NCBI GenBank assembly: GCA_958450365.1
Contig: CAUEEP010000883.1
Location: forward strand, 169,001 to 233,000
From: Mesorhabditis belari
Taxonomy: Eukaryota; Nematoda; Chromadorea; Rhabditida; Rhabditidae
Reading direction: 5' to 3'
DNA length: 64,000 nt
In this document: positions 49,901 through 61,049 of the stretch, one piece after another
Numbering within the stretch: position 1 is the first letter of the stretch
Layout: each line of letters opens with the position of its first letter
The notes under the pieces: model-generated
The model's input: only the letters and a program-made list of their open reading frames with translations
What the model was told of the DNA's origin: nothing
Databases searched by the model: none
Made by a program: the position numbers and the translations under genes

Positions 49901-52900
49901 GTTTTTCAAATTTTCTAAGAATTTATTTGTTTCAAAAGCATCGGCTTGTTGTTTTACATAAAATCGATAGTCAAATTGATGGTGTTTGATGATTAAAAGT
50001 TGATAAACACACTTCTTCTAGTGCACTGAAAATTCCAAGAAAAATAAAGGATCCAGATCCAGAAAAGATGTGTTTACAAATTTCCGAGTAAAAAATAAAG
50101 CATTACCAGGAAAACATTGAAAACTGGTTATCATCAATAATTTAAATTTAACCTACCGTAAATACTGTAATAGTACGCCACTTTTGCGACTACGCGACTG
50201 TACGAGTACAATCGCGTAGTCGCAAAAGTTTTTTAGTATTTCATTTTTTTTCAAAGCGTCCGTACTTTCAGAAAATAGCTAAAATTCAAAAAACGCGTCT
50301 TTGGTATCAAAAAATAGCTGAAATTCAGGGGGTGGGACAAATGCGACCTTTTTTTGCGCACCTGGACATTTGCGCACCTTTTTTTTGCTGGAAAAGGCCT
50401 TAGGAAAGGTCGTAGAGCTTCGAAAACATTTCCATGTAAGGGAATCGTATGCGTAGATTCCGAATTTCGACAAATCAGACCTCGCTGACACGTTAAATTT
50501 GGGCTAAAAGGCAAAAACTACGCAACTTAACGCTTTTCCGCAGTTTTTGCCTTTTGGCCCAAATTTGACGTATCAGCGAGGTCTGATTTGTCGAAATTCG
50601 GAATCTACGCATACGATTCCCTTATATGGAAATATTTTCGTAGCTCTACGACCTTTCCTAAGGCCTTTTCCAGCAAAAAAAAGGTGCGCAAATGTCCAGG
50701 TGCGCAAAAAAAAGGTCGCATTTGTCCCACCCCCAAATTCAGGGCTATTTTTTGATACCTAAGCGCGCATTGTAGCATATTGTAGCATGTCGAGAAAAAC
50801 TCGTTCAAAGCTAGACTACGCAACGCTCCGCACCGTCATTATGGGGCTGGGGTACTATTACAGTATTTATCGTAATCAACTTTGAAACTTGCAAAAATTT
50901 CTAATAAAATCTACGTGAATTATGCAAATTTTGCTGAAAAACGGAAATGAAACATTTAAAAATGATGAGAAATTTGTTTAAAGCAAAAAAAATGATGACT
51001 CAATCGAGATTAAATCAGTTTGTTTGAAAAAGAGACGATAAAATGCCGAAAATCGTTTACGAATTCCAGACAGCTCTTAATGTGATTTGTAAATGACAAC
51101 ACGTTGATTCAAATCTATCAAAATATTTCAGAATTTAAAATTCTGAAAGCCGAAATGTTTTTAAGCATTTAAACCCATCATTTACAAAGAAAATATTGTT
51201 TTTTTTTTAATTAATCAATCAATCAATCAATTTCCATTTTCAAGAAAGAAATAGAGGCTCTAGATCTAACGGCTCTCTCTCGTAGGTAATCTGATTATTT
51301 GCATTTACACTCAATCTTGTATCTTCGTACCTTTCGGGAGTGATGCGACCTTTTTTTTGCGCACCCGGACATTTGCGCACCTTTTTTTCCGCACCTTGCC
51401 CATTAGCGCACCTTTTTTTGCGTCTTTTTAGAGCAAAAAAGCTCTAAAAAGCTAATATTAACCAATTTCTATTCCAAAAGTTGTTTTTCTAGGTTTCTAG
51501 GTAATTTGAGGGCGTAGAATCGAAATTTTGACATAACAGAGCGTGTGGAACCAACAAAACCAACCAAAAACAACCAAAACCAATGTGGAACCAAAAGACA
51601 AAACGGCTAGATCAAATTACAGAAAATTGTCGATTTTTCTCTTTGTATAACTCCGTCCGTTTGTTTCCACAAGCTCTGATATGTCAAAATTTCGATTCTA
51701 CGCCCTAAAATTACCTAGAAACCTAGAAAAACAACTTTTGGAATAGAAATTCGTTAATATTAGCTTTCTAGAGCTTTTTTCTAAAAAGACGCGAAAAAAG
51801 GTGCGCTAATGGGCAAGGTGCGGAAAAAAAGGTGCGCAAATGTCCGGGTGCGCAAAAAAAAGGTAGCATTTGTCCCACTCCCGTACCTTCCTTTCTGTCT
51901 CTACATTTATGATCAGCTTTGCGTTTCCCTATAATTTATTGGGTTTCATTTTATCATCTGAATAAATTATCATTATTAATTATTTGAAATATACAGATTT
52001 TTATTTAGATTTGTAGAAATGGTTATTAAAAAATATCAAATTCTAATAGATTTTTGTATAATTTGTTAATGAAAGAGCTGATAATGGAAATGTTAAAATT
52101 TTGAGTTTTAAAGAATTCGACTTAGCTTTAGAAATCGAAACTTTAATACAGTCGACAGAATGGAAGGGAACAAAAAATTTTTCCATTATTTAGAGTGCCG
52201 TTATATATGTCGTAGCCGATTATGAATGAAATTTTTTGGCAAATCTTTCTAGTAGAGCAACCCTTTAATGTATGAGGACAATATTATAACATCTTGTAGC
52301 GAATTAAATTCTGCGTCGATTGGAACCAAATTTGTGAGTTTCGGTTAAAAATTGCCGGCGCTACAACGTTTCATTCAAAATCGGCGGGACCCCTGTAGCC
52401 GATTATGAATGAGTGGGTCTAGGAGCGTGCAACCATCAAGTATTTAGTGTCATTCAACGCAGAATCATTAATAATTATGTTAAATTTTTAAAATTAGAAA
52501 GATTGAATAAAAAGAAAAAAATTAGAGCAAAAAAAACTGTTTGTTCAAGAGGAAACTTTGAGGCCCCATAATTTGTTTTCTTTTTATCCAATCTTTCTAA
52601 TTTAAAAAATTTAACATAATTATTAATGATTCTGCGTTGAATGATACCAAATGCTTGATGGTTGGACGCTCCTAGACCCACTCATTCATAATCGGCTACG
52701 ACATATATAGCTTAGCGTCGGTCGGGATCAAAATTCCATTCCGTTATATAGAGTTCTGTTGTAGGGAGTCGACTAGAACTTTAATTAATCAATAACTTTC
52801 ATAACTTTCATAAATACTTCAAACTCAGAACTCAAATACGACCAAAAATGCGCATTTTACAAAATATTATTTTAGTAATCAATTTCTAGCAAGAAAAAGA

Positions 52901-55900
52901 TCAAAACGAGAAATTTTTGTTTTTCAAATGAAAGAAAACTCTCAAAATTTGTTGTTTTCAACGTTTCGAAAAGAGAAAAATCGTTTTCTCTGAAGTTTTT
53001 ATGCTGTTTTTACAAGATCATGGAAAAAAATCAAAACGAAAAGAAATTTTTGTTTCTCAAATTGTTGGAAGAAAGAAAACTCAAAATTCTCAAAATGGCA
53101 ACGTTTCTTTTGAATTGTATTTTATGCTATATATGTTGTGTCCGATTTAGATTTCCGTCCGATTTAGATTCAATCTAAATCGGACGTCCGACTTAGATTG
53201 AACTTATCGCGGACGTCCGATTTAGATTACGGTCTATATTGGACGTCCGATTTAGACTCAATCTAAATCGGACGTCTTATATAGATTAAACAATAATATA
53301 AACATGTTTAGTATATGTTCTTAAGCGTTTTCTGTAGTTTTCTGCATTTTTCAAAGGTCTGTTACTGTCTTTTTCTGAAAAGAAAACCCAACTATGAAAT
53401 AATCAATAAAAGACCTTTGAAAATGCAGAAAACTACAGAAAACGCTTAAGAACATATACTAAACATGTTTATATTATTGTTCAATCTATATAAGACGTCC
53501 GATTTAGATTGAGTCGTCCGATATAGACTGTAATCTAAATCGGACGTCCGCGATAAGTTCAATCTAAATCGGACGTCCGATTTAGATTGAATCTAAATCG
53601 GACGGAAATCTAAATCGGACACAACATATATAATAATTGTATATAATCAAATAATAATTTGAATTTTGTAAAGAAAAAAATTGATTTAATTCAAGCCAAG
53701 CAGCCAGAAGTCATTCAAAAAAAAAAGATTTAAAGAACGAACTTTTTATATTCTAACCATTTTTATTTATTTTGCTATTGTTTTTATATTGAAACATGAG
53801 TTTTGAGCGAAATACTGAGTGAGTGAAATACTATGTAACTTACTAAAGCGATAATTTGTACTATGCAACGTACTAAAAGCGATAATTTGTACTATGTAGC
53901 GTACTAAAGCGATAATTTGTACTATGTAGCGTACTAAAGCGATAATTTGTACTATGCAACGTACTAAAGCAATAATTTGTACTATGTAACGTTCTTCTCG
54001 AGTTATACATTTTCTAAAAAGGTACTTAATTATAGAAAACGATCGTACGACACCAATTTTCATTGGATAAGCCCAATTTTTTGTTTTACATAATTCATTG
54101 AGCCTTTTGATTCCTTGTGAGCAAATTTAGCAAATGTGCAGTTAAACTTTAAAAACTATAAGAATAAAATAAAATTTAAATAAAATATTAAAATGAATAA
54201 AAGAAAATCAAAATGAAATTGTATCACTCATCAGCTTCGACTAAAATTAATCGACACAAATGACTCAAATGATTTTTTTCAAATTTGAAACATGACTTTT
54301 TTTGTACGGTTTTTTTGCTTTTTTTGTAACTTTTCCTATATTTTCATGAAGAAAGTTTCAAAAATTCTAATTCTTTTATAAACTGAGCTGAGGTTGATGA
54401 ATTGGCAATGAAATGACAATTTTTACAATACAATTTACAATACAATTTACAATAAAACAAATAAAAGTTTACGTAACAACAGCTCATTCCATTTCCCCGT
54501 TTCAAAACCCATAAAAACTTGTCGGAAATCCTAGAAAAAGTGTGTTTAATCAGCTTTGGAGCCTGTTTTTAGAGAGGATTTCAATATAAATGAGAATTCA
54601 GCAAAAATTTGATTCATTTCTCGATTTCGAGTAAACTGGTAGGGCTTGCTGCTGATGTTTTTTTTCTTTTCTGAGAAAAATGATTGAACGAGAATTTGTC
54701 GGGAGATTTTTTTCGATTTTTGCGCAAATCAACCATGCAAACACGATTTGACAGTCGGGTAAGTGAAAAAAAGGGAAAAGAGAGAGAATGGAAAGATTTC
54801 GTTTCAATATTGGTCACTATCAAGGCAATATTCTGCTAATTATTGACAAGTTAAGTAAATTTATGCAAAAAAAAAGTGTGTTGTTCATTTGTCGATCTGA
54901 TTGTCAATAGGTGTACGATGGAAAAACGAGATTTGACCACTTCAATGGCTATTTTTTCGCGGGTTTTTAGATTAAAAGATAGAGCTTGGAAATTCAACCT
55001 TCGTGTAGAAAGAAATCTCTGAAAAAGTAGCCGATGAAGTGGTCAAAACTCATGTTTTCCGTTTTACACCTGTTGACAATCAAACCGACAAAGGAATAGG
55101 TTCAATGTAAGATATAACTACAGGGTACCAATTATGGTCCGATCAGCCGGTTAGTTTTGTAACGCTCCAGGAAATGAGCTTTGCTTTCGTTGTTCCCATT
55201 CAATTCCCCAAACCATCTTACAATTAGTTTTGGCCTTCATTGTGGTCCGGCTACGAAAAGTTCCGGATTCTCCACTCGGCTCCCAAATGGAAATAGATTT
55301 GTTTCTCATTTCAAAGAGAAACAAAATTTATTGCGTAAAAGAATAAATTCAATAAATTTGACAAAAAACGACAAGAAAAAATAAAATGATTTTTAAAAAA
55401 TAAAAAGAAACGATGACGCGACGCTCCCATTGACTACCTCCAAATGGCGGCGACGTCAATTGGAATGGAAAAAAAAATTGGAGTGGTTATACATCCACAA
55501 AGACTCATCTCGGTTAAGCATCTCCATCCGAGTCTTCTCGGTTATCGATTTTCGTTCAACTGATCGACTGATCACTTCAGACGAGCACTCTACTTCACTG
55601 AACATCATCTCTCACAATTTGTCAGCTTCTTGCTTAACCGGGATGAGCCTGTGTGGATATATAACCGACAAGTACCAAGGCAACTATGATGAACGATAGG
55701 AAAATGTACAAGAGCATCTTTTAGAAAACAGTATCCGTCTACAGTAGATTACAGGATCCTTATTCCAAGCATAGATTTACTCTTTGTATACTTTATCTTG
55801 TATCTTTCTTACAGTAAGAGCTATCGTAACCCATTCAAAAGTCTGTTTTTATTAAATTTCATTACTTCACTGAACATAGTCACCCCTCACAAGTTGTCAG

Positions 55901-58900
55901 CTTCTTGCTTAACTGAGATGAGTCTCTGTGGGTGTATAACCGACAAGTACCGGTATTTTTATTTAGTCCATTTGCATGGGAAGATTGGTTCAAAAAGGTT
56001 TGTCCGGGTTATTTCTGGTCACCCTGTAAATAATCGAGAAGTAAAGAGCTGTCAAAAAGAGAGAGTCAAAAATTCAAATTCAAAAATCTCATTTGAAACC
56101 AAGATATGTTTAGAATTTAAAGTTATTGATTCTAGTTAATGTTCTACTTAAAGTTATTGATTCTAGTTAATGTTCTACTTAAAGTTATTGATTCTAGTTT
56201 TAAAAATCGGTTAGAATACGTTGTTTCAAACTTATTGAAGAGTCGTAAATGTTGAAACTGACCTTCAGCATTGAAAACATTGATAATCAAGCAATTTCTT
56301 GTCAATTCAATATTTTGAAGTGTAATAAACTTTGTAAGACAGAATTTTTCTAGGAATTTCTCTTGATTTCCCCTTTTTCTTTCATCAATCAACGAAATGG
56401 TAGGCAAAAATGAATTTTTGCTGAATGAGAATTTCCGAGAAAACAATTGAAGGGGAAAAGATAAGAAATGGAGGAATTTTGAAGGAAAATAAGGTAGTAA
56501 ATATTAAACATTTGTAATTTGTCGATTAAGGAAGGAGCTTGAGACATGTTTTTTTAAAATTGCTACCAAAAAAAACTCACAGTACTCGCCGAAATGGCGG
56601 CAAAAGTCGACGAGATCGAGGAGCTGATTCGATCCTGAAAAATTGGAAGAATTAGTGATAAAACCTCGATATAAACATTGATTAAACATTGATTAAACAT
56701 TGATTAAACATTGATTAAACATTGATTAAACATTGATTAAACATTGATTAAACATTGATATAACATTTAAAATATCAACTGTGAGTTGTGTAAATGCAAT
56801 GGAAATGCCTAATGGCAGAATGTTCGCTTTAATTCTTTTTTTGAGTGTCATTAGCAATAGTTTGTTTCAACTTTTGACCTTGTTTGTTTGTTTCAACTAT
56901 TGCTTTTCAAAGCGATAGTTTGTTTCAACTTTTAGAGTAAAAGACTGGCCAAAAGTTGAAACAAACTATTGCTAATGACACTCAAAAAAAGAATTAAAGC
57001 GAACCTTCTCCTTCAAATCTTCAAAACCTTCAAATCACTAATCTCCAGTACGGGTTTAATATGAATAAATTAAAAAAGCAAGTTTTTAAAATTTATGATC
57101 ATGTTCATTAAATCTCCAACCGTAATCGTGTGCTCTCCCGCTTCTGATTGTTCAGTGGCTCGAATTTCCGTGGCTGGACTCGTTTTCTTTACGAATGGCT
57201 CGACTAGTGAATGGTCCTGAACGTAAAAAAAATCACTTGCGACCATTTTCCGAGGAAATCCTGGGTTGGCGCTTTAAAGCATGGTAAAACTACCGTACCT
57301 CCTCCAGCTATAAAATAGGTATAAAACAAAGCGCACAATTTCATTCTTTTTTTGCGTATTTCTGCATTTAAGCGTCCTCAAGCTGCCCATTCTGATGCTG
57401 TGTTTCAGTAATTATTCTAAAACAACCATGATTTTTAACTCAACTGAATCAACAACCTCTAGATATGTAAAAAAGATGTTTCTCCATTTTCTGCATGGAA
57501 TTCGGCAAGTTTCGCCTTTTTGTGTCATAAAACCATTTTGCAGTGTCGCATCTTGCATCTTGCATCTTGCAGTGTCGGATCTTGCATCTGTATCTTGCAT
57601 CTTGCATCTTGCATCTTGCATCTTGCATCTTGCATCTGTATCTTGCAGTGCAGTTAATTAAAGTTCGAAGCATGTCGGGCAAAAAATAATGATATAGATG
57701 TTAGTTTGTGGAACTACTTTTGTAAGACGATTCAAATTGCGCTCCCATTGTGGATAATGTGCCATTTGTAAAGAAGTTTCTCTTGAATGTACCGATTCCT
57801 TCTGCAAACTTCTTTGACAAAGTTGTGTCAATCACTCACTAAAGAATACGAAGAAAACCACATCAGAAATAGGAAAAAAAAGAATGAAATTAAATAAAGA
57901 ACAAGAATGAAAGAATAAAAGAATGAAAAAATGAAATGAAATAAAGAACAAGAATAAAAGAATGAAATTGCTCGCTTTCCACCTGCAAATTAGAAAGCGT
58001 ACGGTAGTTTTACCACGCTTTAAAGCGCCAACCCAGAGGAAAAAGGTCGCAAGTAAAAAACAAAGTCAGTGCAAAACATAAGTTTTCGATAAAAAATGCC
58101 AAAAACAGTTAAAAGTACTTGAGTTTCCTTAAATTTATCCTAAAAATGGTTTATTATTTTCCCAACTTACATTCGGACTTGATGGTGGTGTCCCGTTGTT
58201 GTCAGGAGTTTGAGAAGAAAGCTGAAAGGCAAGATGCTATAAATCTATAGTTAACTTTTGTACTTTTACTAGAGTCCCAACATTTCTATATTTCTTATCG
58301 AATGAAAAATGAATTTATCTTCTAATTCTGTGGCGAATAGCCACTAAAAAGTTACCTAACTCTGACAGCCTAAAAATTGGAAAAGTATTGCGGAAATCCG
58401 TGCGCCTTCATTCTACATTTTCGTGTATTTCGCACCCCAAATCATTAATTTTTTTGTAGCTTGTTAGCTGAATATCTTGTGTTAAAGCCTATACAGGGTG
58501 CGCCAAAAGTTCCCGTACTTGTATTTTCTGCATTTTTGGTAATTTTAGATAAAAGATACGATTTTAAAAGTAAGAAATTCGAATTCCTCACGAAAAACTG
58601 ATTTAGAAAACGTTTCTGGTTAATTTATAAGTGCAACACTATTTAAGACAAGTGATTGAGAAGAGGAAGAGCCCAGGGGTGCTTGGGTCGCACAGTTACT
58701 GGGCACAGTTACTGGGCACAGTTACAAGGCACAGTTACTGGGCACAGTTACTGGGCACAGTTACTGGGCACAGTTACTGGGCACAGTTACTGGGCACAGT
58801 TACTGGGCACAGTTACTGGGCACAGTTACTGGGCACAGTTACTGGGCACAGTTACTGGGCACAGTTACTGGGCACAGTTACTGGGCACAGTTACTGGGCA

Positions 58901-61016
58901 CAGTTACTGGGCACAGTTACTGGGCACAGTTACTGGGCACAGTTACTGGGCACAGTTACTGGGCACAGTTACTGGGCACAGTTACTGGGCACAGTTACTG
59001 GGCACAGTTACTGGGCACAGTTACTGGGCACTCTTCTTTTATCATTCATCTTTTATCTAAAATTACCAAAAATGCAGAAAATACAAGTACGTGAACTGTT
59101 GGCGCACGCTGTATAAGGCAACTGTTGTTCATTTGATCCGTTTTTTACTCTTTTCTGCTTTCCCTTCATCATGTCAAAGTTGTGTCCTAATTAGGACGAA
59201 ATTGTTTCTGTTTTTTATCGTCGCTTTTAATTCAATTGTCGATCTTGTATGAAAATTGCTCAAGTGAGAGCCCAAAACTCAAGAAAAGCCCAAAAATTCC
59301 GAGTCAGTCGGCTATTGAATAAAGTGTTCTTAGTTCAAGTGAGATCAGATATCTCGAAACAAGAAATAACGTGTCTTGAGTGAAGAGTACCAAGCACGCA
59401 AAGAACTTTACAAATTCCGAATTTAGAAGAATCTTTTTAAACTTTTAAACTTTAAACCCTCCTGCCAACCTTTCTCTGCAACTCGTGTCGTTCCAATTGT
59501 TGTTGAATGGCAAGCTGAAGTCAAAAGAGTTATTTTATGTTTTTTTTTTTGTTAGGAAATCAAAGAACTAAGATTAATCGTCATAATTTTGTTGATTTCA
59601 ACAGGAACTTTGTAAATCTTTTCAAAGAATCCGTAAAAAAATCATTTCTGGCAAACTCAGCTCTTCTTTTCTTCTTCTTTATTCACCAAATCATTGTTTT
59701 AAAAGAAAAATTAAGAATTAGACAAACCTCAGCTGCTGGTAGCACCTCATTGACGATTTGTTGACTCAGCTCATTCAAAAGCTCATCGGATTCCATTTCT
59801 GGTGGCGCGTCTAGCTGAACGTTTAATTGTTTAAGAAATTCACATTTAAAACCAAAAGATTTTTAAGTTACTTACAATAATTAATGACTATTCGATTAAA
59901 AGTGTCAATTCAGATCTTTAGAAAAACAAAGTTTCAAGATTTTATTGATTATTTATGATGCCGAACTTTAGTTGGTCTTTAATTGGTCTTTAGTTGGTCT
60001 TTAGTCGCTCTTGCTGTTCATAATCCGGTTTATTCATTCTTAGAATTTTATATAAGGGGCGCCTACAGAAGGGGGCCTTTTCTCATACGCCAACCCTCCG
60101 TTTCCTCTAAAAGCCCCCACAGTTTCTTTTTTAATCTAGTTATTAAAGACCAAGAAGACCGACGAAGAATCTGCAAAGAAGAAGCTGCAAAGAAGAAGGC
60201 TGACGAAGAAGCAAAGGCAGCAGCCGATGAGGAGGCAAAGAAGAAGGCTGACGAAGAAGCAAAGGCAGCAGGCGATGAGGAGGCAAAGAAGAAGGCTGAC
60301 GAAGAAGCAAAGGCAGCAGCCGATGAGGAGGCAAAGAAGAAGGCTGACGAAGAAGCAAAGGCAGCAGCCGATGAGGAGGCAAAGAAGAAGGCTGACGAAG
60401 AAGCAAAGGCAGCAGCCGATGAGGAGGCAAAGAAGAAGGCTGAGGATGCCAAGAAATCTGAAGCCGAGAAAAAGAAAGCCGACAAAACCAATTCTGGAAC
60501 ATTTTACCCCCTGATGTTCGTGATATTTCCACCTTGGCTAGATTTAAAGCCGCAATTTCGGCAATTGATTTGACTGCTCTGTGATTCTTTCTTGAGGTAT
60601 CTATTTATCTTTTGGGTGTGTTTTGAGTGGTGTCCCGGGTAATTATTGTGATTTTGTTTTGTCGCTATTCAACTAAATAAAGCATATATATATATATATA
60701 TATATAAGCTATCGAAAAGTAATTTTTAATACCACAAAAAAAATAGTTTCTTGATAGTGTGGGAAAAGGATGGAAAACCAATGTGAGAACCTATTTTTCA
60801 AAAAAATTTCATTTTATTTGTTTTCTACGTTGAAAAGTTTAACAATGAAAAAGGCAAAAAAATGAAAGAAAGCTTTGGGGTTGAATTTAGGGAAGAGTGA
60901 ATGGAATGGATCCACAAAAAAAAAAAGCTAAAAAAGTGAAGAGATTTTAGGATTTAGACTTGAATAGGGGAATTGGGTGCGGGAGAAGGCCAAATTGAGA
61001 AGGGATTTTTTTTTGG

Positions 61017-61049
<33 letters not shown>

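Larger units (their letters stand above)
41313..56576 (-). other. 15-kb LEA intron made of nested repeats
   Basis: Between the LEA exons at 41312 and 56577 no LEA-like exon was found. The space holds the SINE duplication, the mariner fragment, MITE A, B and C copies, foldback elements, arrays listed separately, and unassigned AT-rich DNA. A GC-richer patch at 43080-43260 could be an internal promoter or exon, but no coding sense was recognised there. Confidence 0.6.

Noticed and set aside
54598..54823. Two overlapping 69-codon minus ORFs
   Set aside because: No splice context and no similarity to the LEA modules on either side; AT-rich intron sequence.
58631..59116. 161-codon ORF
   Set aside because: A 13-bp array read through in successive frames; bounded by inverted repeats, no start context.
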